Shown here piece by piece: positions 48,201-57,425 of a stretch of 64,000 nt of DNA (within the stretch, counting starts at the first letter, position 1; each line of letters starts with the position of its first letter). The DNA is from an uncultured Pseudomonadales bacterium. GTDB taxonomy: Bacteria > Pseudomonadota > Gammaproteobacteria > Pseudomonadales > UBA7434. The position numbers and the translations under genes are program-made. Below the pieces are notes generated by a model. That model made no database searches. It had not been told where the DNA came from and saw only the letters and a program-made list of their open reading frames with translations. The DNA lies in contig CALSRU010000001.1 of NCBI GenBank assembly GCA_943788835.1, forward strand, positions 66,229-130,228, in the 5' to 3' direction.

Positions 48201-49754
48201 CTACTTAACCGCCGGAGGCGTGGTAAACGTATGGTAAGGAGCAGGAGATGCTACAGTCCACTCAAGACCTTCTGGGCTTTCCCACACTTCGTCAGTTGCC
48301 TGAGCGCCGCCGCGTATCGTTTTTATCACGATAAACAGGAAGAACACTTGGCTGAAGCCAAACAAAAAAGCTCCCATCGATGCAATCTGGTTAAAGTCAG
48401 CAAACTGCAGTGCGTAATCGGGGATGCGTCGCGGCATACCGGCTAATCCTACAAAGTGCATAGGGAAGAACGTCACGTTCAAGCCGATAAAAGACAGCCA
48501 AAAATGTGCTTTGCCCAAGCGCTCGTCGTACATGTTGCCGCACCATTTAGGCAGCCAATAGTAAACAGCCGCCATAATAGAGAAGATCGCTCCAGGCACT
48601 AACACATAGTGGAAATGCGCCACTACAAAGTAAGTATCGTGGTACTGAAAATCAGCAGGTGCAATGGCCAACATCAAGCCCGAGAAACCGCCAATTGAAA
48701 ACAAAATAACGAAGGCAATGGCGAACAACATCGGCGTTTCGAAAGTCATCGAGCCGCGGAACATGGTAGTGACCCAGTTGAAAACCTTCACCCCTGTAGG
48801 CACCGCAATAAGCATCGTTGCATACATAAAGAAAAGCTCGCCCGCAATGGGCATGCCCACTGTAAACATGTGGTGAGCCCAAACAATAAAGGATAAAAAC
48901 GCAATTGAAGCGGTTGCATAAACCATCGACGCATAGCCAAACAAAGGCTTGCGCGCAAAGGTTGGGATGATGGCCGACACGATGCCGAAGGCCGGCAAGA
49001 TCATGATGTAAACTTCAGGGTGCCCAAAAAACCAGAACACGTGCTGGAATAAAACGGGGTCACCGCCGCCGGCCGCACTAAAGAAGCTTGTGCCAAAGTG
49101 AATGTCCATAAGCATCATCGTCACACAGCCTGCCAAAACTGGCATAACGGCAATCAACAAGTATGCGGTAATTAACCAAGTCCAGACGAACAACGGCATT
49201 TTCATCAACGTCATACCCGGTGCACGCATATTGAGAATGGTCGCAATAATATTAATGGACCCCATGATCGATGACGCACCCATAATATGCACGGCAAAAA
49301 TAAAGTAAGTAACGCTGGGGGGCGCATAGGTTGTAGACAAGGGCGCATAAAACGTCCAGCCGAAGTTAGGCCCGCCACCTTCCATAAACAATGTTGAAGT
49401 CAGCATGGCAAAGGCAAATGGCAGTATCCAAAAGCTCCAGTTATTCATGCGTGGCAGAGCCATATCAGGAGCACCAATCATCATCGGGATGAGCCAGTTA
49501 GCCAAGCCAACGAACGCTGGCATAACCGCACCAAAAACCATCACCAAGCCATGCATAGTCGTCATTTGGTTAAAAAATTCAGGCTCAACCAACTGTAAGC
49601 CAGGCTGAAATAGCTCAGCTCGGATAACCAGCGCAAATACGCCGCCCATCAAGAACATTGCAAAGCTGAACCACAAATACATCGTGCCAATATCTTTATG
49701 ATTGGTGGTATATAACCAGCGCCCAAAACCTTTTGCAGGACCGTGATCACCCAT
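48201..49754 (-). CDS. ctaD: Cytochrome c oxidase subunit I (aa3 type)
   Basis: The catalytic subunit carries heme a, heme a3 and CuB and pumps protons while reducing oxygen. The 517-residue protein has about 12 helices. The His of TTMHGLVMVFGAVMP, the CuB/crosslinked-Tyr motif FWFFGHPEVYIMILP, the second CuB pair WAHHMFT, and the heme-ligand pair VVAHFHYVLVPG are all present. The GHPEVY box with its Glu places it in the A1 class with a normal D-channel exit. It is 70 bp downstream of ctaC. Confidence 0.98.
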   Translation of the reverse strand: MGDHGPAKGFGRWLYTTNHKDIGTMYLWFSFAMFLMGGVFALVIRAELFQPGLQLVEPEFFNQMTTMHGLVMVFGAVMPAFVGLANWLIPMMIGAPDMALPRMNNWSFWILPFAFAMLTSTLFMEGGGPNFGWTFYAPLSTTYAPPSVTYFIFAVHIMGASSIMGSINIIATILNMRAPGMTLMKMPLFVWTWLITAYLLIAVMPVLAGCVTMMLMDIHFGTSFFSAAGGGDPVLFQHVFWFFGHPEVYIMILPAFGIVSAIIPTFARKPLFGYASMVYATASIAFLSFIVWAHHMFTVGMPIAGELFFMYATMLIAVPTGVKVFNWVTTMFRGSMTFETPMLFAIAFVILFSIGGFSGLMLAIAPADFQYHDTYFVVAHFHYVLVPGAIFSIMAAVYYWLPKWCGNMYDERLGKAHFWLSFIGLNVTFFPMHFVGLAGMPRRIPDYALQFADFNQIASMGAFLFGFSQVFFLFIVIKTIRGGAQATDEVWESPEGLEWTVASPAPYHTFTTPPAVK

Positions 49755-49824
49755 TGTGTTTGCCTCTACTTTTAAATCGAATTCAATAAAAAATGTTTAA
49801 CATCTATTGTGCAAAAGAATCGTA

Positions 49825-51009
49825 TTATTGATTCTTTTTGTAATTGAGCACGTCAACCGCTTGTACCATGTCACCCATGTTATTGCCCCAAGCGTTGCGC
49901 TCATAAGTGACCACCGCGGCCAAATCAAGCTCACTGAGCTGGTTGCCAAAAGCCTGCATTGCAGAACCTTGCACACCATTCACCAACACATCAACATGTC
50001 CTTGCATCGGCCCAGTGGTTATTGCTGTACCCACCATCGATGGACCAACGCCGCCTTTACCGTCAACACCGTGACAAGCGGCGCAGCTTTGGAGGTACAC
50101 CTCTTCACCGCGCGCATACATTTCATCAAGCGGCAAGACCAGCTCGTTCATCTTGGCAATCTCTAGCGCCTCTTTTTTCTTCTCGACTAACCAGTCGCTG
50201 TAATCCTGCTCTTCCATGGCGTGAACGACGATTGGCATAAAGCCGTGGGCCTTGCCACATAACTCTGCACATTGGCCGCGATAGATTCCTGGCTCCTCAA
50301 CAATTGTCCAAGCATCATTGATATAGCCTGGAATAGCATCGCGCTTAACCGCTAACGCAGGAACCCACCAGGCGTGCAACACATCATTAGCAGTAATTAA
50401 AAAGCGTACTTTCTTGTTAATGGGAATCACTAACGGCTCATCGACCTCTAGCAAATAATGCTCACCACGAGGTGCGCGGCCATATATTTCGTCTTGCGAG
50501 GTAGTTAAGTTGCTAAAGAAACTAACATCTTCACCTAGGTACTCGTACTGCCACTTCCACTGGTAACCAACAATTTTGATATCGATATCAGCTTCGCTAG
50601 TATCGTAAATTTTAATTAACGAGGAAGTAGCGGGGATAGCCATCAACACTAAAATCATGAATGGAAGTACCGTCCAAGCGATCTCAACCATCGTACTCTC
50701 ATGAAATGAGGCCGCTTTGGCGCCAGCTGACTTGCGGTGCATCAGCATTGACCAAAACATAACGCCAAATACGACGACCGCAATGGCTACACAGATCCAG
50801 AAAATCAACATATGTAGGTCGAAGATTTCACGACTAACCGCCGTAACGCCTTCCGTCATATTCAAGACCCAGCGCTGCGCTTCATCAACGACCGCATCGC
50901 CAGGAGCAGCCCACGTAGCAGCACTAGTCGCCAATAAAGCGGGTAAAGCCGCCACTCGGCTTAATACCAACAGGCCCTTGCGAGCTAGCTGTGTGGTTAT
51001 TAAACGCAT
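49825..51009 (-). CDS. ctaC: Cytochrome c oxidase subunit II with fused cytochrome c domain
   Basis: Subunit II accepts electrons at its CuA site. The 394-residue protein has a signal peptide (about 1-33), two helices, and a CuA domain with NDVLHAWWVPALAVKRDAIPG and the CuA loop RGQCAELCGKAHGFM. A C-terminal cytochrome c domain (about 305-380) carries the heme motif SCAACHGVDGKGG, with a distal Met probably in GSAMQAFG. The fusion is of the caa3 kind seen in Pseudomonas. It is the promoter-proximal gene of the operon; a 507-bp gap lies upstream. Confidence 0.96.
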   Translation of the reverse strand: MRLITTQLARKGLLVLSRVAALPALLATSAATWAAPGDAVVDEAQRWVLNMTEGVTAVSREIFDLHMLIFWICVAIAVVVFGVMFWSMLMHRKSAGAKAASFHESTMVEIAWTVLPFMILVLMAIPATSSLIKIYDTSEADIDIKIVGYQWKWQYEYLGEDVSFFSNLTTSQDEIYGRAPRGEHYLLEVDEPLVIPINKKVRFLITANDVLHAWWVPALAVKRDAIPGYINDAWTIVEEPGIYRGQCAELCGKAHGFMPIVVHAMEEQDYSDWLVEKKKEALEIAKMNELVLPLDEMYARGEEVYLQSCAACHGVDGKGGVGPSMVGTAITTGPMQGHVDVLVNGVQGSAMQAFGNQLSELDLAAVVTYERNAWGNNMGDMVQAVDVLNYKKNQ

Positions 51010-51516
51010 AAGTCCTGATCTCCAAAAATTGATACAACTGATTCTTTACATTGCGCCGACTGCGCTATTTCAAACTGCAACGCCTTACACTTATAACGAA
51101 CCATTTCCGAGCTCATTGTTAAAGCATTAGCGCGCCGCATTCAATGCCTGGGCAATCGAATTTGAGCTAGCTGGGTAATGAGCAAAAAGCCGCTGAATGC
51201 ACACTTGCTTACCGGTATGCCGTTTACTCATACGCATACACACTAAGATTGGGCCATCGTGAAGGTTTTGGGCGATTTCGGGCCGTAGCCTTCGAAATCG
51301 CGGCGAAGTATACCAAAGGATCGCTGGCGCTCCAATCGCGTAGATGAATATAGTTTATGATTGGTGCCGATCTCTGGAGAAATACCAACATGTAGTAGGG
51401 GCGCGAGGACGATTGAGCTTTTTTGCAAACAATTTACGCTAACACACCGGTGTTTTAGCGCGCCTGCGAAGGCTATTTGAATAGCCAGCCGCCTCAACCA
51501 TTACAGTTAACACACT
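51010..51516. other. 507-bp divergent gap between ctaC and the MATE gene
   Basis: No gene is convincing. The region contains a strong hairpin-forming repeat at 51272-51301: arms GCGATTTCG and CGAAATCGC with a further GGC/GCC pair inside. It also contains an AT-rich T-run around 51419-51425 and must carry the oxidase operon promoter and the MATE gene promoter. A reverse open frame covering much of it has no recognisable domain. Confidence 0.5.
51272..51301. repeat. Perfect 9-bp inverted repeat (hairpin)
   Basis: GCGATTTCG and GGC on the left pair with GCC and CGAAATCGC on the right around CGTA, with a small bulge. The stem is long for a random occurrence. No T-run follows closely on either strand, so a terminator is unlikely; an RNA leader element or a protein-binding palindrome is possible. 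Confidence 0.6.
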
Positions 51517-52890
51517 ATGCGCACCACAATTCGTGGCCACAACCACAAAATATGGTCCATTGCCTGGCCGATGATGCTATCAAGTGTCTCCGTGCCATTA
51601 CTTGGGCTCGTTGATACCGCCTTACTGGGCCATCTTGGCAGCGCGCAGTTTTTAGGCGCAGTGGCCATTGGTGCCAATATTATTGGGCTTATGTACTGGA
51701 GCTTTGGCTTTCTGCGCATGGGCACCACTAGCTTGGCCGCAAGACAGCATGGTGCAGAGATGCATTTGAACGAGGAAAACGGCCCAAGCCGATCCAAAAA
51801 TGCCCGCAGTGCCGATGGTATTTTATTCCGCGCCTTGGTTCTTGCGGCCATCCTTGGTTCAGCTGTCTGTTTAGCGGTTCCGCTACTCATTGATACCGTT
51901 TTGCTATGGATGCATTCCAGCGCACAGGTTACGCCGCTGGCCTACGAATATATTGATATTCGACGCTTCTCGGCGCCGGCAGTATTCATGACTTTTGCTA
52001 TTTCAGGATGGCTTATCGGCACGCAGCGCACGCACAGCGCACTAGCGCTAGTACTTACCACCAACAGCGTCAATATCGCTCTGGACATCATCTTCATCAA
52101 GCATCTAGGCCTAGAGAGCGCTGGGGCTGCTTGGGCTACACTGATCGCCGAATCTATGGGGCTGATTCTAGGCCTGTACTTAGTGAGCAATCACAGCCAA
52201 GTGGGTAAATCCTCGCTCTGGCGTGGCTGGCTGAGATTCAGCCATTTTCAAAGTATGCTCAGTATTAACTACCATCTGCTGATCCGCACCATACTGCTGC
52301 TGTTTGTGTTCAACTTTTTTACTGCCCAAGGCTCAACAATGGGCGATGAAACGCTCGCCGCTAACGCAATCTTACTACAACTAATTCTGCTTACCGCATT
52401 CATTCTCGACGGCTTTAGCTTCGCAGCCGAAGCATTATGCGGCGAGGCCTATGGCGGCAAGCAGTGGTCCACGCTCGCTACAATCGTCAAGCTATGCGGT
52501 TATTGGTCTGCCGGAGCGGCACTAGGCTTCGGCATAGTGTACGCCCTTTTTGGCGAGACCATTATTGCGCTATTTAGCAATCTCGATTCGGTGATCGATA
52601 TTGCCCATCAATACCACTGGTGGATGATTGGCATAACCATCAGTGGCTGCGCTGCCTACCTAATGGATGGAGTATGCATCGGCACAGGCAAAACGCGCGC
52701 AATGCATTACTCAATGTGGTTCGCGACGGTTATTGTCTTTTTACCAGCCTGGTGGCTTGGCAGGGCGTGGGGAAATCACGGGCTGTGGCTGGCCTTTGCT
52801 ATGTTCACGGTGGCCCGAGGGCTTACGCTAGCAGCTTATTGGCAAGGCCTGCGCTTAGGCAGATCACACACCCACTCGATAGCCGAGTAA
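51517..52890 (+). CDS. MATE-family efflux transporter, DinF-like
   Basis: This 457-residue integral membrane protein has about 12 helices in two related halves. The first has SIAWPMMLSSVSVPLLGLVD and the start of the DinF/MATE signature LVDTALLGHLGSAQFLGA. The second half contains AANAILLQLILLTAFILDGF and FAAEALCGEAYGG, typical of the DinF branch. Such proteins export organic cations or drugs in exchange for H+ or Na+; the substrate here is unknown. It is divergent from the oxidase operon. Confidence 0.92.
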   Translation: MRTTIRGHNHKIWSIAWPMMLSSVSVPLLGLVDTALLGHLGSAQFLGAVAIGANIIGLMYWSFGFLRMGTTSLAARQHGAEMHLNEENGPSRSKNARSADGILFRALVLAAILGSAVCLAVPLLIDTVLLWMHSSAQVTPLAYEYIDIRRFSAPAVFMTFAISGWLIGTQRTHSALALVLTTNSVNIALDIIFIKHLGLESAGAAWATLIAESMGLILGLYLVSNHSQVGKSSLWRGWLRFSHFQSMLSINYHLLIRTILLLFVFNFFTAQGSTMGDETLAANAILLQLILLTAFILDGFSFAAEALCGEAYGGKQWSTLATIVKLCGYWSAGAALGFGIVYALFGETIIALFSNLDSVIDIAHQYHWWMIGITISGCAAYLMDGVCIGTGKTRAMHYSMWFATVIVFLPAWWLGRAWGNHGLWLAFAMFTVARGLTLAAYWQGLRLGRSHTHSIAE

Positions 52891-52911
52891 AACAACGCCA
52901 AAGGCGCCGTG

Positions 52912-53169
52912 CTACGGTTTTTTTATATCAACCAAGACGACAGGCTCTGTCGGTGTTTCATGCTGTAGCGCCTGCTCACCAACACGGTGCTGATTGACTC
53001 GTGTCGGCAACTCATCTGCTGAGCGCCGAACTTTTTCTTCGAACTGCTCGTTAAAATCACAGTGAGCGCAAGCACGCCATTTTTCATCGAGCTTAGAATA
53101 AGTAAAAATTTTATCCGCCTGCTTACATGCTGGACACACAGCACCAGCTATAAAACGTTTATTTTGCAT
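52912..53169 (-). CDS. YheV-family zinc-ribbon protein
   Basis: This 85-residue protein has an N-terminal zinc ribbon with two Cys pairs, AVCPACKQADKIF and RACAHCDFNEQF, and a polar C-terminal tail. This is the YheV (DUF2387) pattern. Function is unknown. It lies 52 bp downstream of prlC on the same strand, a pairing conserved in gammaproteobacteria, and is convergent with the MATE gene. Confidence 0.85.
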   Translation of the reverse strand: MQNKRFIAGAVCPACKQADKIFTYSKLDEKWRACAHCDFNEQFEEKVRRSADELPTRVNQHRVGEQALQHETPTEPVVLVDIKKP

Positions 53170-53221
53170 AGCTGACGCCTTCGCCGCCTTAATTTAAAAA
53201 ATTTACTGATTATGTGCGCTG

Positions 53222-55291
53222 TTAACTGGCTATACCGCTGTGCCTGAGAAGCGCATCATTTTTTGCTGGGCGCCCTCTAAAATGCTCAAACAGCTCAGCT
53301 GGCTCACAGCTACCGCCCAGTGCAAGAATATCGGCGTAAAATTTCTGGCCTGTCTCACAATCAAAGATACCGCGCTCCTCAAACAAAGAAAACGCATCGG
53401 CCGAGAGCACTTCGGCCCACTTATAACTGTAGTAGCCAGCCGCATAGCCACCAGCAAAAATATGGGAGAAGCCATGCTGAAAACGGTTGATATCTGGTAT
53501 GACATAGGCCGCAACGCTTTTGCGAACCTCAGATAATGTGTTAGTAATGCCCTGCCAATCGGGGTGGCCACAATTCTGATGTATTAAAAAATCAAACAAA
53601 GAAAACTCAATTTGCCTAACCATCTGCATTGCCGACTGAAAATTCTTTGCTGCCAACATTTTATCGAGCAAACCCTTTGGCAGCGTCTCACCCGTGGAAA
53701 AATGCCGCGTAATTAATTCCAGGGCGGGCTCCTGCCAACACCAATTTTCCATAAATTGGCTAGGTAACTCAACGGCATCCCACGCCACACCGTTAATACC
53801 AGAGACTGCAGCATAATCAATCTTTGTCAACATATGATGCAAGCCATGGCCAAACTCATGGAACAGCGTGGTCACTTCGTTGTGCGTTAACAACGCCGGC
53901 TTGTCGGTTGCAGGCGGCGTGAAGTTGCAAACTAAAAAAGCTACCGGCAGCTGCAACTCACCGTCTAATGACAAACGGCGCGACTTACAATCAGCCATCC
54001 AGGCGCCGCCTCGCTTACCTGCTCGAGCATACAAGTCGAGATAAAACTTTGCCTGCAGCTGCTCATTAGAATCAAACACCTCATAAAAGCGTACGTCGCT
54101 ATGCCAGCTACCCGAAGGCACTTGAGCGCGAATGTCTAAGCCATAAAGCCGCTTAACCACTTCGAACATGCCGTCTATAACGCCGTCTATAGGAAAATAA
54201 GGTTTCAGCTCCTCTTGCGAAACGTTATAGCTCGCAACGCGAAGTTTTTCGGAGGCATAAGAAACATCCCACGCCTGGAGCTGCGTCAGCCCAAGCTCGG
54301 CACGTGCAAATGCCTCAAGTTCGCTATATTCACGCCGCGCAAACGCAACGCTTTTATTTGCAAGATCGTTAAGGAAATCCAACACCTGCTCGGTTGACCC
54401 AGCCATTTTTGTCGTTATAGAAAGCTCCGCATAGTTGTTGTAACCCAGCAAAGTAGCAAGCTCATGGCGCAAAGCAAGAATCTCTTCCATCGGCTGACTG
54501 TTATTATATTCGCCTGCGTTAGGCCCTATGTCCGAAGCTCGAGTGACATAAGCGGCGTACATTTCTTCGCGCAACTGACGATTGTCACAATACTGCATGA
54601 GCGGTAGATAATCAGGTATATCCAGAGTAAACAAGTATCCCTGTAAATTATTCGCCTGTGCACGCTCTCGCGCCGCTTGCATTGCACTTTCAGGCAAGCC
54701 CTGTAATTGATGGGCATCGTCAACTTGCTTAGTGTACGCGCGCGTCGCATCGAGCACGTTATTAGAAAATGTAGTAGTGAGCTTAGCCAAGCGAGTTTTA
54801 ATCTCGGCATAGCGCTTCTGCTCAACCGAATCTAAATCGACGCCCGCTAATTTAAAGTCACGCAAACTATTATTAATGACTTTCTGCTGCGCTGTATTGA
54901 GCTGAGTAAAAACGACGCTATTACGCAAATTTCCCGTCGCCTCAAACAAACCCTTATGTTGGCCCATATAAGTATTGAACTGCGTAAGAAGCGGTAAACA
55001 ATCACTATGTGCTTGACGAATGTCGTCCGTGTTGCTCACCCCGTTCAAATGGCTGATCACAGCCCATACCTGCTCAAGCCGATCAAGCGTCTGCTCGATG
55101 GGTGCCATCAACGTATCCCAGCCAACAGCAACACCCGAAGCAGGATCATTCACAGCCGTGACTGTCGCTTCAATAGAAGCCTCACTCTGGCGAATAATTT
55201 CCTCAACGGCAGGCAAAAAATGCTCGGACTTTACCGTATCAAACAATGGTAGAGCATTGAGCGGGCGGGTACTTAATAACGGGTTCGTCAT
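53222..55291 (-). CDS. prlC: Oligopeptidase A
   Basis: This cytosolic M3 zinc metallopeptidase degrades short peptides, including cleaved signal peptides. The 689-residue protein has the zinc motif in TLFHEFGHGLHHMLT (HExGH) and the third ligand Glu in the helix about 30 residues later (VELPSQFMENW). The long helical N-terminal half is normal for the family. No signal peptide is present. It is followed by the yheV-like gene and is divergent from the gamma-carbonic anhydrase gene. Confidence 0.96.
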   Translation of the reverse strand: MTNPLLSTRPLNALPLFDTVKSEHFLPAVEEIIRQSEASIEATVTAVNDPASGVAVGWDTLMAPIEQTLDRLEQVWAVISHLNGVSNTDDIRQAHSDCLPLLTQFNTYMGQHKGLFEATGNLRNSVVFTQLNTAQQKVINNSLRDFKLAGVDLDSVEQKRYAEIKTRLAKLTTTFSNNVLDATRAYTKQVDDAHQLQGLPESAMQAARERAQANNLQGYLFTLDIPDYLPLMQYCDNRQLREEMYAAYVTRASDIGPNAGEYNNSQPMEEILALRHELATLLGYNNYAELSITTKMAGSTEQVLDFLNDLANKSVAFARREYSELEAFARAELGLTQLQAWDVSYASEKLRVASYNVSQEELKPYFPIDGVIDGMFEVVKRLYGLDIRAQVPSGSWHSDVRFYEVFDSNEQLQAKFYLDLYARAGKRGGAWMADCKSRRLSLDGELQLPVAFLVCNFTPPATDKPALLTHNEVTTLFHEFGHGLHHMLTKIDYAAVSGINGVAWDAVELPSQFMENWCWQEPALELITRHFSTGETLPKGLLDKMLAAKNFQSAMQMVRQIEFSLFDFLIHQNCGHPDWQGITNTLSEVRKSVAAYVIPDINRFQHGFSHIFAGGYAAGYYSYKWAEVLSADAFSLFEERGIFDCETGQKFYADILALGGSCEPAELFEHFRGRPAKNDALLRHSGIAS

Positions 55292-55556
55292 CTTAATTGT
55301 TCTACTCGCTTAATAAAATTGATATCTAGAGCCTAGCCAAACAAAGAAAACTAGCAGACCAACAAAATCCTAGCATACTAACTTGGCCTGCATTGGCTTG
55401 GCCGCTTACTGAAAGACCATGACACGTGTGATCAGCGCGTAGCCATGTTAGCAAGATCGCTAATTAGCTGATACGCTTGAATTCAACTTCACTGGCATCA
55501 GCCATGACTTAGCAGAAACACAACGCCTCTAACGCCCCAACCATAAGACGTAGTCG

Positions 55557-56111
55557 ATGACGATGAGTAACTTACGTAAATACCGCAACAACAGCCCACA
55601 AATAAGCAGTACTGTGTATATTGATTCGACCGCGACAATCATTGGCGATGTGGAAATTGGGGCGGACAGTTCGGTATGGCCACAGAGCGTGATTCGGGGT
55701 GATGTTAATCGTATTCGCGTGGGTGCGCGCAGTAACATACAAGATGGCTGCATCATCCATGTTTCGCGACCAACATCTAGCTTACCCGATGGTCACCCAA
55801 CATTAATAGCCGACGATGTGACCATCGGTCACGGCGCAATTCTGCATGGCTGCTCGATTGCCTGCTGCGTATTAGTCGGCAACGGTGCGATAGTGATGGA
55901 TGGCGTGTGCATTGAAAGCCATGTGATAGTGGGCGCCAATTCTCTCGTGCCCCCTGGAAAGACGCTCAGCAGTGGCTACCTTTACATCGGCTCGCCATGC
56001 CAACAAGCACGCAAACTCACCGACGCTGAAATTCAAAACCTACAAACATCGGCTAATAACTATGTTGCATTAAAAGATGAGTACCTAGATGCCGAAAAAA
56101 TTAATCCGTAG
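55557..56111 (+). CDS. Gamma-class carbonic anhydrase-like protein
   Basis: This 184-residue left-handed beta-helix protein is built from hexapeptide repeats (for example IIGDVEIGADSSVWPQSVIR). The trimer's metal-ligand His residues are present in CIIHVS and in TIGHGAILHGC. The closest named relatives are YrdA and CaiE-like proteins, which may act as carbonic anhydrases, but activity is often untested. ATGs at 55557 and 55563 are both possible starts. The prlC neighbourhood is conserved in pseudomonads. Confidence 0.9.
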   Translation: MTMSNLRKYRNNSPQISSTVYIDSTATIIGDVEIGADSSVWPQSVIRGDVNRIRVGARSNIQDGCIIHVSRPTSSLPDGHPTLIADDVTIGHGAILHGCSIACCVLVGNGAIVMDGVCIESHVIVGANSLVPPGKTLSSGYLYIGSPCQQARKLTDAEIQNLQTSANNYVALKDEYLDAEKINP

Positions 56112-56171
56112 GGGTTGTTGCAACTTATCTGGCTTAAAGTAACTGCGTATGAAAATGCTGCCAGTCGTTAG

Positions 56172-57419
56172 TTAGCGTAATCGCTCCAAGCGATAATGTC
56201 CGCTATACGGCGGCCACAACTCTATATACGGTTGCATCGCGTTAACCACGTGTACTTTGCGCATCCGCTCTATGCCAAAATCGTTCGTGTAAATCTGATA
56301 GCGCCCGGTTCGTAATACCGGCGAGTGAATGCGCAGCGCTCTACCCACTCGCTGCAACCTATAGCCCCTAAAAGGCGCCGCCAGCGGCTCACCAATAAAA
56401 TTACCTTGCCCTGGCATATGCACGCTCTTCCAGTAAGCTTCCATTAAAGTGCTGCCCGAACCGTAATGCCACATCGCTAAAAGCGGATTTGGAAACTTTT
56501 GCACAAAGGCACAGGGCTCAATAGCCGTACCGTATGAACCGGTGGCTCCCGCTTCAAGCCAGCGCATTGCACTCATCTGTCCAGAATCGGTTAACATCCC
56601 TCCGTACGATGTTAAATGATCAGCCATCGCACCAGATAAAAATTTCAGCGTGTCTATGCCTTCAACAGACTGCGCGCCTGTGAAATAAAAAAGAACATCA
56701 CTTTTATTTTCAATCGTATCCTGCTGTAGAACCTGTACATCAAACCGGTCACCAAACGTTTGTCGAACCTCAGAGAAAAATTGCTTGCGCACAGAGCGGG
56801 CCTGATCACTAGTGGCTAACAAAAAAGCTCGGCCAAGTGGCTGGGTATCGTCGGCAGCCACGCCACGATCAATTAACGCCTTAGCTTGGTCTAGACTATC
56901 AGCCGCTAATAACATAGTCGGCCGGATGCCAAAGTCAGTATAAGGTTTTACGCTGCCGGAATGATAATACGCAGTGGTTCTTGTAAGTTTGCAGCCTACC
57001 GCGCAATACGCCACATCGTACCCAAGCGTAAAAGCCGCCGACATACTCATACAACCTACACGATATGGCTGCGCCCATGCCAAAGCATAAGCCTGAATAT
57101 TTTCGCCTAGCTTTGCATCAATAACTTTTTTTTGTACCGCGAAGACGCCAGGGTCAACGACCTGCTGCTCAGGATCAAATGAAATACTAACGATATTTTC
57201 AAGGGGTATATTACGAGCAGCTTGATAGTATTGCGCTATTTTTTCGCTTAAAAGATCTCCCTCAATAAAAACAACGGCAACTTGGCGCGGTGACAAGCCA
57301 GAAGCAGGCAGCTCGATCGTTGGCATAGATGCCACAGCTATAGCTGGCGGCAAGGTAAGCAACATGAGCAGGGTGAGCCGCTTGATAACAACAATGAGAC
57401 GCCACGTCATATTTACCAT
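56172..57419 (-). CDS. TIGR03790-family secreted protein
   Basis: This 415-residue protein has a signal peptide (about 1-30) and belongs to a conserved family of unknown function recognised by SPRQVAVVFIEGDLLSEKIA, then AWAQPYRVGCMSMSAAFTLG, and the strongly conserved C-terminal half SAMRWLEAGATGSYGTAIEP plus CAFVQKFPNPLLA. Several Cys (GC, YC, GC, EPC) are spaced as if disulfide-bonded. It starts 6 bp after aroE and may share its transcript. A hydrolase or peptidase-like role is speculation. Confidence 0.83.
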   Translation of the reverse strand: MVNMTWRLIVVIKRLTLLMLLTLPPAIAVASMPTIELPASGLSPRQVAVVFIEGDLLSEKIAQYYQAARNIPLENIVSISFDPEQQVVDPGVFAVQKKVIDAKLGENIQAYALAWAQPYRVGCMSMSAAFTLGYDVAYCAVGCKLTRTTAYYHSGSVKPYTDFGIRPTMLLAADSLDQAKALIDRGVAADDTQPLGRAFLLATSDQARSVRKQFFSEVRQTFGDRFDVQVLQQDTIENKSDVLFYFTGAQSVEGIDTLKFLSGAMADHLTSYGGMLTDSGQMSAMRWLEAGATGSYGTAIEPCAFVQKFPNPLLAMWHYGSGSTLMEAYWKSVHMPGQGNFIGEPLAAPFRGYRLQRVGRALRIHSPVLRTGRYQIYTNDFGIERMRKVHVVNAMQPYIELWPPYSGHYRLERLR

Positions 57420-57425
57420 AAAAAA

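Noticed and set aside
51243-51497. Reverse-strand 84-codon open frame in the ctaC/MATE gap
   Set aside because: No recognisable domain, composition not protein-like, and it spans the strong inverted repeat; treated as chance.
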